A DNA stretch of 64,000 bases from CAITWD01 sp963727285 (GCA_963727285.1 CAVSFF010000009.1:434001-498000); one strand, 5' to 3'. Positions 46,235-55,330 are shown, counted from the stretch's first letter. The notes: generated by a model not told the origin, from the sequence alone. Numbers and translations are program-made.

Positions 46235-46540
46235 CTAGTGGCCATTGACGACCAATTCGTTTTCGTCGCGCCTCGCGGTGGCCGCGATGCGCCTGCCACC
46301 TGTGCCGTCGAGGTTCTCGACATCGGACCGTCCCCGCCCGTCGGTCATCGCTGCCGACGCGACATACCAGCGGTCGCTCTGCCGAAACCGCCGCGTGACG
46401 AGATCCAGCAGGTGCGCGTTCCGGGCGGGACACAGCAGCCGGGGGCATTGCCTGCACCGAGCAGCTCGCGGCCGTGGCAACCCCGGCGAGCCTGCGTGGC
46501 ATCTCCCCTCGTGGAACATCGCGGATGTCACGGCGTTCAT
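46235..46540 (-). pseudogene. fragment resembling an acyl-CoA dehydrogenase
   Basis: An isolated frame with GC-rich third positions. NAHLLDLVTRRFRQSDRWYV then AAMTDGRGRSDVENL and IAATARRDENELVVNGH line up with the acyl-CoA dehydrogenase middle region (usual forms GNMELL, RWL, AMTEP..SDV, T.A.RDGDEYVINGHK), then stop at NGH. The N-terminal and C-terminal domains are missing. Probably a decayed gene piece; the match is by eye. Confidence 0.4.
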
Positions 46541-46610
46541 GCTTCCATCGCCCCGTTCCGCCGGCCACGCCGCCTCGGGCGGCGGAGGCCGCCCGAGGGC
46601 CGTGGTTACC

Positions 46611-46850
46611 CTATGTCGCCGAAGACTTCGGCCCGGAGCCGCTCAGGATCCACGCGCCGATGAAGAGCACCACTCCAAGAATGAAGAACGCAATCCCGTG
46701 GGTGACGTGGTGGTGGGTCGAACCTGACGTGTGACCCGGGAAGAACGCCGGGAGGGACTCGGCGGGTTCAACCCAATAGATGATCGCCGCCACGATCGAC
46801 AGCACTCCGAATATGGCGGCGGCAACTGCCCAGCCAAGATGGCGCTTCAC
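46611..46850 (-). CDS. small two-helix membrane protein with His motif
   Basis: 79 residues from the ATG at 46850 (MKRHLGWAVAAAIFGVLS). Two helices flank a loop with TSGSTHHHVTHGIAF. Four histidines in the loop could bind metal, but no family is known to me. Confidence 0.6.
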   Translation of the reverse strand: MKRHLGWAVAAAIFGVLSIVAAIIYWVEPAESLPAFFPGHTSGSTHHHVTHGIAFFILGVVLFIGAWILSGSGPKSSAT

Positions 46851-47094
46851 AGCGACTCCGAACGAATGAGATGTGTGACGGGAGGCCAGTAACGGCCCGG
46901 GCGCGCACGGACTTCCGGATGCGCAGGGCGGATTATGGCGCGGCGGTCGGCCAGCTCTGCTCGTCCGGGTACCGAGGCGTCGCTGCCTGATCGGAGTATC
47001 GGATACGTATCAGCCAGCCGCGTCGTCAGGCGGGTTCTCGCGGTTCTGAGCGGATCCGGCCCATCGCTGCCAGGCGGCCGCAAGGAATGCGAAA

Positions 47095-47112
47095 GCCCCG
47101 CGTTAGCAGGGC
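47095..47112 (-). terminator. terminator behind tRNA-Cys
   Basis: On the minus strand, GCCCTGC and GCGGGGC form a 7-base stem (one G-U pair) with a TAAC loop followed by TTT. Lies 21 bases past the tRNA-Cys end. A short but reasonable intrinsic terminator. Confidence 0.55.
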
Positions 47113-47133
47113 ATTCGGTGGACTCTCCACCAA

Positions 47134-47204
47134 GGCGACGGCCGGAGTCGAACCGGCTCATGGCGGTTTTGCAGACCGCAGCGTTCCCACTTCGCCACGT
47201 CGCC
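47134..47204 (-). tRNA. tRNA-Cys (anticodon GCA)
   Basis: 71 bases; acceptor GGCGACG pairs with CGTCGCC; anticodon stem GCGGT/ACCGC around CTGCAAA (anticodon GCA); T-arm GGTTCGACTCC. CCA not encoded. Confidence 0.95.
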
Positions 47205-47247
47205 ATGACGGCACCGGTTCCGGAATCGGACCCGGTGTCCTCCAGGA

Positions 47248-47320
47248 GCGGGTGAAGGGACTCGAACCCTCGACCTTCTGCATGGCAAGCAGACGCTCTA
47301 GCCAACTGAGCTACACCCGC
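47248..47320 (-). tRNA. tRNA-Gly (anticodon GCC)
   Basis: 73 bases; acceptor GCGGGTG pairs with CACCCGC; D-arm GCTCAGTTGGCTAGAGC; anticodon stem TCTGC/GCAGA around TTGCCAT (anticodon GCC); T-arm GGTTCGAGTCC. Adjacent to tRNA-Cys, likely one transcript. Confidence 0.96.
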
Positions 47321-47355
47321 TCGGGGACCGAGAGCCTACCGAACGGGTCGGGCCC

Positions 47356-48150
47356 TCACAATGTCGCCGGGGCGACGAGCGCCCAGGGGTCCGTGGAACG
47401 GGACGCCACCGCAATCGTCACGCCTTCGGGCGCGACGGCGCCTGCGAGCGTCGGGCACCACGCCGACAGCGTGGCGGCCTCGATCTGGCCGTGCGGCACG
47501 GCGATCAGCGCGAGCGCATCGGCACGATCCGCGTCGTGGTACTTGAGGTCGCTGGTCACGAACACGTCGGCCCGCTGGTCGCGAGCCTCGTCGACGAGCC
47601 CGCCCCCGGAACCGGTACAGCAGGCGACCCGCAGAACGGGCTCCTCCGGATCGCCCGCCCAGGTCACCGATCCCCCGACCACCGAACGCACGTGCAGCAG
47701 AAAGTCCGCAAGTCGCTGCGGTGCGACATCGCCGATCCGGCCCAGGCCGATCCTGGACGTTTCGGAGGCCGGCAGCAGTGGGACGGCGCCGGTGATACCG
47801 AGCATCTCGGCCATGCGGTCATTCAGGCCGCGGGGCGCACTGTCGAGATTGGTGTGGGCGGCGACGACCGCCATGCGCAGCTCGGCCGCCGCAAGCACCA
47901 GCTCCGATGCACGACGGCGATCGGTGAGATCGCCCAGCGTCGGGAAGATCGGCGGGTGGTGGACGAGGATGGTGTCGGCACCGAGTGCCTGGGCCTCATC
48001 GAGCACGCTGCGCCGGAGGTCCAAGGCCACGATCACGCGCCGTACTGGCTGCGACCGACGGCCGACGATGAGCCCGACGTTGTCCCAATCCTCGGCGATC
48101 GCCCACGGGGCAAATGAGTCGATCGCGTCGAGAAAGCCGGTGATGTCCAT
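47356..48150 (-). CDS. Nif3-like dinuclear metal protein
   Basis: 264 residues from the ATG at 48150 (MDITGFLDAIDSFAPWAIAE). Metal-binding segments: ILVHHPPIFPTLGDL, AAHTNLDSAPRGLND and VFVTSDLKYHDADRA, with LIAVPHGQIEA near the end; together they form the two-metal centre of the Nif3/YqfO/YbgI family. Sometimes labelled GTP cyclohydrolase I type 2, but the physiological role is unresolved. A stable hairpin lies beyond its start. Confidence 0.88.
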   Translation of the reverse strand: MDITGFLDAIDSFAPWAIAEDWDNVGLIVGRRSQPVRRVIVALDLRRSVLDEAQALGADTILVHHPPIFPTLGDLTDRRRASELVLAAAELRMAVVAAHTNLDSAPRGLNDRMAEMLGITGAVPLLPASETSRIGLGRIGDVAPQRLADFLLHVRSVVGGSVTWAGDPEEPVLRVACCTGSGGGLVDEARDQRADVFVTSDLKYHDADRADALALIAVPHGQIEAATLSAWCPTLAGAVAPEGVTIAVASRSTDPWALVAPATL

Positions 48151-48199
48151 ATCTGCATCCTGCCATTCCGCGCCGGCGGTCCGGCGGCAGCAGCCCACG

Positions 48200-48240
48200 C
48201 CACGGCAGTCCGGGGAGGTTCGCCCCCCGGACTGCCGTGG
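48200..48240. terminator. long hairpin between nif3-like gene and pntB
   Basis: Perfect 16-base arms, left 48200-48215 (CCACGGCAGTCCGGGG), right 48225-48240, with a nine-base loop. It sits eight bases past the pntB stop, so it most likely ends the pnt transcript. No U-tract. Confidence 0.6.
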
Positions 48241-48248
48241 CTCAGCAG

Positions 48249-49655
48249 CTACAGGCTGATGGCGTCGCGCTGTCCCGAGACCTCGATGGCCAGCTCCGAG
48301 ACGACCTGCTTGGCGTCGCCGAACACCATCAAGGTCTTCGGATTGAAGAACAGCTCGTTCTCGATTCCGGCGAACCCGGCGCGCATGCTGCGCTTGACGA
48401 CGATGACGGTCTGGGCCTGGTCGACGTTGAGGATCGGCATGCCGTAAATCGGGCTGCTCTTCTCGTGCCGCGCCGCGGGATTGACGACATCGTTTGCGCC
48501 GAGTACAAGGACGACGTCCACCTGCGGGAAGTCCGAGTTGATCTCGTCCATGTCGAGCAGCTTGTCGTAGGGGACATTCGCCTCTGCGAGCAGCACGTTC
48601 ATGTGGCCCGGCATGCGCCCGGCGACAGGGTGGATCGCGTACCGGACCTCGACGCCTTCCTTCTCGAGCGCGTCGGCAAGCTCACGTACCTTGTGCTGGG
48701 CCTGGGCGACGGCCATGCCGTACCCGGGCACGATGACGACGCTGCGGGCGATCTTCATCAGTTCGGCGGCCTCGTCGGGCGATGCCGAACGCACATTGCC
48801 GACTTCGCCGCCGGCCTCCACCATGCTCTCGTCGAGCTTGCCAAAGGCACCGAACAGCACGTTGCGGAACGAGCGGTTCATGGCGCGGCACATGATGATC
48901 GCGAGGATCAGTCCGGACGCACCGTCGAGCGCGCCGGCGACGATCAGCAGCTTGTTGTCGAGCACGAACCCGAGGGCCGACGGCCGACAGGCCGGCGTAG
49001 CTGTTCAGCAGGGCAATGACCGTCGGCATGTCGGCGCCACCGATCGGCACGATCAGCAGGACGCCGAAGATCAGCCCGAGGACGACCAGGATCGGAACGA
49101 TCCACGTCGAGGTCGGCGAGAAAGATCAGGACGACGATGAGGACGACAGGCCACGCCGAGCACGGCGAAGTTGAAGTAGTTCTGGCCCTGGAACGTGATC
49201 GGGCGCTGCGGCAACAGCTCATGCAGCTTGCCCGAGGCCATGAGGCTGCCGGTGAACACCAGGCAACCAAGGACGATCTCGATCCCGAGGACCCCGGTCT
49301 CGAACTTATTGGTGTTGTGGTACGTCAGGTAGTAGTGCGCAACACCGACGAGACCCGCGGCGAGGGCACCGAACGCGTGGCTCAAGGCGATCCGCTCCGG
49401 CATCGCCGTCATCGGCACGCGCAGGCCGAGCGGGATCCCGATGAGGGTGCCGAGTGCCAACGCGATGATGATCAGGAACCAGCCGGTGCCCGTGATCGAG
49501 GGGTTGACCAGCGTGGCGATGATGGCGATGCCGAAGGCGATCTCGCCGGTCAGGACACCGCGACGGGCGGTGGAGACCGCGGTCATCCACTTCAGCGAGA
49601 GCGCGAAACCGATGACCGCGACGAGGTAGGCCAGCTCGACGAAGTGCTCCCTCAC
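48249..49655 (-). CDS. pntB: NAD(P) transhydrogenase beta subunit (three apparent frameshifts)
   Basis: Membrane and NADP-binding subunit of proton-translocating transhydrogenase, which drives NADPH formation from NADH with the proton gradient. From the GTG at 49655: helices to FNFAVLGVA, then three one-base slips (near 49145, 49110 and 48985-48995) before GFVLDNKLLIVAGALDGASG and IIMCRAMNRSF. The NADP domain follows: SVVIVPGYGMAVAQAQHKVREL, HPVAGRMPGHMNVLLAEA, VLGANDVVNP and VVKRSM. Net change is three extra bases, so the frame is restored. Coupled to pntAB by GTGA. Confidence 0.88.
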
Positions 49656-49975
49656 GGCTTGGCCTCCTCACTTGCAGGGGCGGCGGGTCGTGGCGCACGG
49701 CGGAACATCCGCAGCATCTTGTCGGTGATCAGGAAGCCGCCGACGACGTTGATCGTCGAGGCGACGACTGCCACGAACCCGAGGATCGTCGAGTACGTCG
49801 TCTGGTTCTCGCCGAGGATCACCAGCGACCCGACCAGCGAGATTGCCGAGAGCGCGTTGGTCAGGGCCATCAGCGGCGTATGCAGCAGCTTCGGGACCTT
49901 GCGGATGATCTCCAGACCGAGAAAGCCGGCCAGAGCGAAGACGAACAAGCTCGTGATGATCTCGTTGGCGGTCAT
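49652..49975 (-). CDS. pntAB: NAD(P) transhydrogenase alpha-2 subunit (membrane)
   Basis: 107 residues; the small membrane part split from the NAD-binding subunit, as in Rhodospirillum and actinobacteria. Three or four helices: IITSLFVFALAGFLGLEII, the signature HTPLMALTNALSAISLVGSL, and VAVVASTINVVGGFLITDKML. The ATG overlaps the pntAA stop (ATGA). Confidence 0.92.
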   Translation of the reverse strand: MTANEIITSLFVFALAGFLGLEIIRKVPKLLHTPLMALTNALSAISLVGSLVILGENQTTYSTILGFVAVVASTINVVGGFLITDKMLRMFRRAPRPAAPASEEAKP

Positions 49976-51183
49976 TCGGCCACCTCCTCAGTGCCGGGGT
50001 CCGCAGCGGGTGGCGGCGGGGGCGGGGCGACGACGGGCAGGCCGTAGACCTCGCGGACCCGAGTGTGGACGATCTCACCGTCGCGCGCCACCAGCGTGTC
50101 GCGGATCACGTCGTCATCGACGTCCACGTCGATCACGCCATCGTGGATCATCAGCGCCAGCAGGTTTGCGACGTTCTTGGCGTAGACGAGGCTCGAGTGC
50201 GCAGGAACGGTCGACGGGACGTTGACCGGCCCGACGATCTTGACGCCGTTGTGGTCGACGATCTCACCGGCGACGGTCGCCTCGCAGTTGCCGCCCTGCT
50301 CGGCGGCGAGGTCGACGATGACCGAACCGGCGGCCATTTGGTCGACCATCGCGGAGGTCACGATGACCGGTGCCTTGGCCCCCTGAACCTGGGCGGTGGT
50401 GATGACGACGTCGCTGCCGGCCACGGTCTTGGCCAGGAGCTCCTGCTGCTGGCGCAGCTGCTCCTCGGTGAGCTGCCGGGCATAGGCGCCCGATCCGCCA
50501 CCTTCTTGGCCGGTATCGAGCGACAGCTCGACAAAGCGGGCCCCGAGACTCTCGACCTCTTCTTTGACCGCCGGGCGCACGTCGTACGCCTCGACCAGCG
50601 CGCCGAGGCGTCGCGCGGTCGCAATCGCAGAGAGCCCGGCGACGCCGGCGCCGACGACGAGCACGCGCGCGGGCGGAATCGTGCCGGCGGCCGTCGTCAG
50701 GAGCGGGAAGACCTTGGGCAGCTGCGACGCCGCCAACAGGACCGCCTTGTAGCCGGCGATATTGGCCTGGGATGACAGGGCGTCCATTGCCTGGGCCCGC
50801 GTTGTCCGCGGCACCAACTCCATCGCGAACAGGATCGCGCCCTTGTCCGCCAGCGCGGGAACGGTGGGGACTCCGGCCAACGGCGTCGCGAGCCCGATCA
50901 CGATCTGGCCGGGGTGCGTGTCGGCGACCGCGTCCTCATCGACCTGCACCCGCAGCAGGACGCGGCTGGCAAGCGCCTCGGCACGGCTGACGATCTCGGC
51001 ACCCTTGTCCGCATAGGCGGCATCGCCGAAACCGGCGGGCTCCCCGGCGCCGGACTCGATCAGCACGCGGGCACCGGCCTTGAGCAGGGGCGCAACCGCC
51101 GCGGGGCTCATCGCGACGCGGTGTTCGCTCTCGCGCTGCTCGCGCACCACGCCGATCGTCAGTCCAGTGGCGTCACTACTCAT
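49972..51183 (-). CDS. pntAA: NAD(P) transhydrogenase alpha-1 subunit (NAD-binding)
   Basis: 403 residues. The N-terminus TIGVVREQRESEHRVAMSP is typical; the Rossmann motif VLVVGAGVAGLSAIATARRLGA lies near residue 170; the mobile loop AYARQLTEEQLRQQQ and VIVDLAAEQGGNCE follow. First gene of the pntAA-pntAB-pntB operon. A Pro/Ala/Glu-rich C-terminal tail is unusual but harmless. Confidence 0.93.
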   Translation of the reverse strand: MSSDATGLTIGVVREQRESEHRVAMSPAAVAPLLKAGARVLIESGAGEPAGFGDAAYADKGAEIVSRAEALASRVLLRVQVDEDAVADTHPGQIVIGLATPLAGVPTVPALADKGAILFAMELVPRTTRAQAMDALSSQANIAGYKAVLLAASQLPKVFPLLTTAAGTIPPARVLVVGAGVAGLSAIATARRLGALVEAYDVRPAVKEEVESLGARFVELSLDTGQEGGGSGAYARQLTEEQLRQQQELLAKTVAGSDVVITTAQVQGAKAPVIVTSAMVDQMAAGSVIVDLAAEQGGNCEATVAGEIVDHNGVKIVGPVNVPSTVPAHSSLVYAKNVANLLALMIHDGVIDVDVDDDVIRDTLVARDGEIVHTRVREVYGLPVVAPPPPPPAADPGTEEVAE

Positions 51184-51417
51184 CGGGGACAGCCCTCAGG
51201 TCGGAATCCTGTGCGCGGTACAGCGGGCGTGCGACGGCACATCGGCAACATCAGCGTCCTCGTGGTGGGGCGTTGGTGAGTCGGGCTTCACGATCCGCCA
51301 CGCCTGTGAGCGCGATCGGCACACCGGGCGCCGGCGGACCCCGGAGCGCCGCTACCTTACCTGTTGGCGCGGCGTTTTGGGCCCCGTTCCCGCCATTCCC
51401 CGCAAACTGGCCGCACA

Positions 51418-51443
51418 GACCGCCGCGGCCGCCTGCGGCGGTC
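51418..51443 (-). terminator. hairpin behind the WhiG/FliA-like sigma gene
   Basis: Arms GACCGCCGC (51418-51426) and GCGGCGGTC (51435-51443), nine perfect pairs with an eight-base loop, four bases past the sigma stop. No U-tract; terminator role inferred from position. Confidence 0.45.
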
Positions 51444-51447
51444 CGCA

Positions 51448-52257
51448 TCAGGCCGGGACGGCCTCATCCTGCAGGCGCCCCTTGAGCCGGAGAATGGCTT
51501 TCGTGTGGAGCTGGCTGACGCGGCTCTCGGTGACCCCGAGGACCTCGCCGATCTCGCGCAAGGTGAGGTGGTCGTAGTAGTAGAGCGACACCACGATCTT
51601 CTCGCGATCGGGCAGCCGGGCGATCGCGTCGGCAAGGGTTTCCCGGAGCTGGGCATTCTCGAGCAGCTCTTCGGGATCGTTCATGCGCTGGTCACCGATG
51701 GTGTCGATCAACGCAACCGAGTCGGTCCCCGCATTGATGTTCCACATCTCGTCGAGCGCGACGATGCTCGAATTCGAGATCTGCGTGATCGCGGTCTGGA
51801 ACTCGTCGATGTCCATGTCGAGGGCGTCGGCGAGCTCCTGGTCGGTCGGGGCCCGGTGGAGCTTGTGCTCGAGTTCGGTCGACTTCTGCTCGATTGCCCG
51901 CGCACGTGCGCGGACCGATCGCGGCACCCAGTCCATCGACCGGAGCTCGTCGATGATGGATCCCTTGATCCTCGTGACCGCGTAGGTCTCGAACTTGACC
52001 TGGCGGTCGGGATCAAATCGCTCCACGGCGGCGATCAGGCCCATCAGGCCGTAGGAGATCAGGTCGGTCTCCTCGACATGCGACGGCAGCGCGGCACTCA
52101 TGCGCCCGGCCACATACTTGACCAGCGGCGCATAGGTCAGGATCAGCCGCTCTTTGGCGCCCGGGTCGTCATGGTCGCGCACCCGGCGCCAGAGCATGCG
52201 CAGCTCTTCCTCACCCTGGGCGGCGCCACCTGCTCCCGACGACATACTCCAGCTCAC
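51448..52257 (-). CDS. alternative sigma factor, FliA/WhiG family
   Basis: 269 residues from a GTG at 52257, chosen for GGAGAGG six bases upstream; an internal ATG at 52245 is weaker. Region 2: DDPGAKERLILTYAPLVKYV, LISYGLMGLIAAVERFDPDR and FETYAVTRIKGSIIDELRSM. Region 3: RARARAIEQKSTELEHKLHR and PTDQELADALDMDIDEF. Region 4: LPDREKIVVSLYYYDHLTLR with EIGEVLGVTESRVSQLHTKA. Motility or sporulation genes are not in this window, so the regulon is unknown. Confidence 0.92.
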   Translation of the reverse strand: MSWSMSSGAGGAAQGEEELRMLWRRVRDHDDPGAKERLILTYAPLVKYVAGRMSAALPSHVEETDLISYGLMGLIAAVERFDPDRQVKFETYAVTRIKGSIIDELRSMDWVPRSVRARARAIEQKSTELEHKLHRAPTDQELADALDMDIDEFQTAITQISNSSIVALDEMWNINAGTDSVALIDTIGDQRMNDPEELLENAQLRETLADAIARLPDREKIVVSLYYYDHLTLREIGEVLGVTESRVSQLHTKAILRLKGRLQDEAVPA

Positions 52258-52355
52258 CGGCCACCTCTCCGCATTCTGCGTCCGAGAGTCTAGCGTCACG
52301 GTGAAATGCGGTCATTCCGCACGGATCGTCAGCATCGTGCGCAGACGCGGGGTCG

Positions 52356-53114
52356 CTAGATGACGACCGTCTCCCCGGCCCGTGCGGCAACGACGGGGGC
52401 GGCGGCGACCCGCCCCGCGGCTCGGGCGGCCTCGTCGGGATCCCATTCCGGGAAGCAGTGGGTCAACACGAGGCGCGCGGCGCCGGACGCGCGGGCGATC
52501 TCTCCGGCGGCCCGCGCATTCAGGTGCATGGCGCCGTCCGGCACCGTACCGACCCCAAACGAGCACTCGGTGATCAGGACGTCGACTCCGGCGGCGAGCT
52601 CGGCGAGCGCGTCGTTCGGCGCGCAGTCGGCGCCGAAGCAGACCGACCGGCCCCCGGCATCGATCCGGGTCGCGTAGGTCGGCGGCAGGTGCGGCACCTG
52701 GCGATGGCGCAGGCGCACGGGGACATCGAGCATGGTCTCGGGCGCGTCGCCGACCAGTTCCTCGAAGACCAGCGCGGAGCCGAGCCCGTCGTCGCCGAAC
52801 CGGGCCAGGAGCTCCCGCAGGCCGGGCGGCCCGGCCACCCGCACCCGTCGTCCCGCACCCGGACCCCAGACCATGTAGACCCGCAGCGCGAGCAGGTCGA
52901 CGAAGTGGTCGGGGTGCAGGTGGCTGATCACCACGAGGTCGAGGTCTTCGGGCCGCACGTGTGCGGTCAGCGCGTTCAGGGCACCGGCCCCGAGATCGAG
53001 GCAGATGGCCGCGCCGCCGGCGCGGACCAGGTGGCACGATTGCACCTCGCCCGGTCGACCGTATGCGGCTCCGGTCCCGACGGTCGTCAGGTGGATGTCG
53101 CCGGCGGGTCCCAT
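52356..53114 (-). CDS. metallo-beta-lactamase fold hydrolase, RNase Z-like
   Basis: 252 residues from the ATG at 53114, overlapping the RpiB-like stop. Zinc motif ISHLHPDHFVD, an N-terminal TVGTGAAYGRPGEVQSCHLV and later CFGADCAPND, LITECSFG and LVLTHCFPEW carry the remaining metal ligands. The layout resembles RNase Z/ElaC and YhfI-like enzymes, but it is short and lacks an obvious tRNA-binding arm, so the substrate is open. Confidence 0.78.
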   Translation of the reverse strand: MGPAGDIHLTTVGTGAAYGRPGEVQSCHLVRAGGAAICLDLGAGALNALTAHVRPEDLDLVVISHLHPDHFVDLLALRVYMVWGPGAGRRVRVAGPPGLRELLARFGDDGLGSALVFEELVGDAPETMLDVPVRLRHRQVPHLPPTYATRIDAGGRSVCFGADCAPNDALAELAAGVDVLITECSFGVGTVPDGAMHLNARAAGEIARASGAARLVLTHCFPEWDPDEAARAAGRVAAAPVVAARAGETVVI

Positions 53115-53572
53115 CAGGCCGGCCCTTGCGACGACAACCCGTCCAGGGCATCGACCTGCGCGACGTTGCGCGTATCGAACTCCTCGTCCCCGTAGGGCGT
53201 GCCCGCGAATGCGCGGACGATGTCGTCGGCAAGCGCCGAGGTCGCCAGGCGCATCGACAACGCGAGCACGTTGGCGTGGTTGTACTTGCGTGCCAGGCGA
53301 GCCGTCTCGGCGTCCGTGCACAGCGCGGCCCGGACGCCGGGAATCTTGTTGGCGGCAATCGCGGCCCCGGTCCCCGACCAGCACAGCACCACACCCCAGT
53401 CGGCATCACCATCGGCCACCATCCGTGCGGCCGTCGCGGCCACCTCGGCCCACTCGCCCGCGACGCCGGCCGCCGGGCCCACCACCACGGGCTCATCGCC
53501 GAGGTCCGCGACCGTGACGGTCACCGCGTCGACCACCGGCAGCGCCTCATCGGCAGCGACTACGACGCGCAT
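53114..53572 (-). CDS. RpiB/LacA-family protein, divergent
   Basis: 152 residues from the ATG at 53572 (MRVVVAADEALPVVDAVTV). The C-terminal half has the RpiB pattern VVLCWSGTGAAIAANKIPGV followed by NHANVLALSMRLATSALADD. The N-terminal ADHAGF substrate loop of true RpiB is shortened and reads ADEALP, and the usual His of the HND motif is Tyr. It is therefore uncertain whether it isomerises ribose-5-phosphate. Coupled to the downstream hydrolase gene. Confidence 0.7.
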   Translation of the reverse strand: MRVVVAADEALPVVDAVTVTVADLGDEPVVVGPAAGVAGEWAEVAATAARMVADGDADWGVVLCWSGTGAAIAANKIPGVRAALCTDAETARLARKYNHANVLALSMRLATSALADDIVRAFAGTPYGDEEFDTRNVAQVDALDGLSSQGPA

Positions 53573-53618
53573 CTGGCCTCCGGGTCTCGCGGGCTGGGTG
53601 TCGGCTAATGTCCCGATC

Positions 53619-54254
53619 ATGATTATCAAGGGTGGCACGTTCGGGCCCGTCGCGACCAACACGTATGTCGTGTTCGAGGCGCCGGGCGGCCCGGCGCTGA
53701 TCGTCGACCCGGCCGCCGGCAGCAGTGCGTGGGTCGCCAACACGTTGGCGGCGCACGACCTTGTGCCGATTGCGGTGTGGTCGACCCACGGCCACTGGGA
53801 TCATGTAGTCGAAGCCCATGTCTGGGCCGATCGGGGCATCCCGGTCTGGGCCGGCACCGGTGACGAGGACTGGCTGCGGGCGCCGGCGCCGTTCAACCCG
53901 GCGCTGTTCGGGAACCCGCCGCCCACGCCGGGAGTCGAACCGGCGCGGGTCCTTCGCGACGGGGACAGCTTCGCGGTAGGCGACATGAACTTCACGCTGA
54001 TCCACGCCCCCGGCCATTCCCCGGGGTGTTACGTGGCATGGGACCGCACGGCCGGAGAGGCGCTGGTCGGCGACCTGATCTTCGCCCAGGGCATCGGCCG
54101 CACCGACTTCCCGCGCAGCAGCCCGGTCGACATGATGTCGAGCCTCGAACGGGTGCTCGACACCCTGCCCGGCGACACCCGGATCTACCCGGGCCACGGC
54201 CCGTGGGCAGTCACGATCGCCGATGCCGAGCCGTGGGCGCGGATGTTCATGTGA
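53619..54254 (+). CDS. metallo-beta-lactamase fold hydrolase, glyoxalase II-like
   Basis: 211 residues from the ATG at 53619. Starts FGPVATNTYVVFEAPGGPAL, zinc motif STHGHWDHVVEAHVW (THxHxDH), LIHAPGHSPGCYVAWD and VGDLIFAQGIGRTDFPRSSP, ending IYPGHGPW. Close to YcbL-type hydroxyacylglutathione hydrolase-like proteins; in actinobacteria a mycothiol or bacillithiol ester is a possible substrate. GTG of mrp overlaps its stop. Confidence 0.85.
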   Translation: MIIKGGTFGPVATNTYVVFEAPGGPALIVDPAAGSSAWVANTLAAHDLVPIAVWSTHGHWDHVVEAHVWADRGIPVWAGTGDEDWLRAPAPFNPALFGNPPPTPGVEPARVLRDGDSFAVGDMNFTLIHAPGHSPGCYVAWDRTAGEALVGDLIFAQGIGRTDFPRSSPVDMMSSLERVLDTLPGDTRIYPGHGPWAVTIADAEPWARMFM

Positions 54255-55330
54255 CCACGTCCCCGGTAACCCATGACGCGGTCATGCGGGCGCTCGGCGA
54301 CGTGCACGATCCGGAACTCCACCGCAGCATCGTCGCGCTCGGGATGGTCGGCGACGTACATGTCGACGGCGGACGTGTCGGGGTCGCCATCAAGCTGACG
54401 GTCGCCGGATGCCCCTGAAGGCCGAAATCCAGCGGCGGGTGTCGGCGGCGGTCGCCGGGCTGCCGGGGGTCGAGACCGTCCATGTGACCCTCGACACCAT
54501 GAGCGACGAGGAGCGGCGGCGGCTGCGGGCGGGCATCGGCGGCGGCCCGGAGCGCCCGTCGCCGTTCACGGCCGAATCGCCAACGACGGTCATTGCGATC
54601 GCGTCGGGCAAGGGCGGCGTCGGCAAGTCGAGCATCACGGCCAATCTCGCGATCGCGCTCGCGCGCCGGGGCCATTCGGTCGGGCTCCTCGATGCCGATG
54701 TCTACGGGTACTCGATCCCACGCATGATGGGCGTTCACCGGCCCGGCCGTGATGGTGGACGACCTCATGATCCCGGTCGAGGCGCATGGGGTGCGGCTGA
54801 TGTCGATCGGGTTCCTGACCGAAGATGACTCGCCGGTCATCTGGCGCGGTCCGATGCTGCACAAGGCACTGACGTCATTTGTCACCGACGTCTTCTGGGA
54901 CGACCCCGACTATCTGCTGGTCGATCTGCCGCCGGGAACCGGCGACGTCTCACTGACGATCGCCCAGCTGCTGCCCGCAGCGGCGATGGTGATCGTGACG
55001 ACCCCGCAGATCACCGCCCAGCGGGTCGCACGGCGCGCGGCCTCGATGGCAACACGGGTGAATCTCCCGGTGATCGGGGTCATCGAAAATATGAGCTGGT
55101 TCGTCGCCCCGGACACCGGGGCGCGCTATGAGGTGTTCTCCGGCGGCGGCGGGGCGGCGCTGGCAGCGGAGATCGGCGCTCCGCTGCTCGGGCAGATCCC
55201 GCTGGAATCCTCGGTCGCCACGGCCGGGGACGATGGCCTGCCGGTCGTGGCCGCCGCACCCGAGAGCCCGGCCGCGCACGCACTCGAACGGGCCGCCACC
55301 GCAATCACGGCGGCGCTCGCGCCGGCGTAG
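54251..55330 (+). CDS. mrp: Mrp/ApbC-type iron-sulfur carrier ATPase (two compensating frameshifts)
   Basis: 360 codons from the GTG at 54251. The N-terminal MIP18-type domain is MRALGDVHDPELHRSIVALG, then IKLTVAGCP; one base is missing in CCCC at 54413-54416, after which LKAEIQRRVSAAVAGLPGVE follows. The P-loop is AIASGKGGVGKSSITANLAI. An extra C around 54742-54745 then shifts into AVMVDDLMIPVEAHGVRLMS, LVDLPPGTGDVSLTIAQLL and IGVIENMSWF. Carries and transfers Fe-S clusters. The two slips cancel, so the real gene is intact. Confidence 0.88.

Noticed and set aside
49071..49270. Programmed ribosomal frameshifting in pntB
   Set aside because: No slippery heptamer with a following pseudoknot was seen, PntB does not need it in known bacteria, and three slips in 160 bases do not fit a programmed event.
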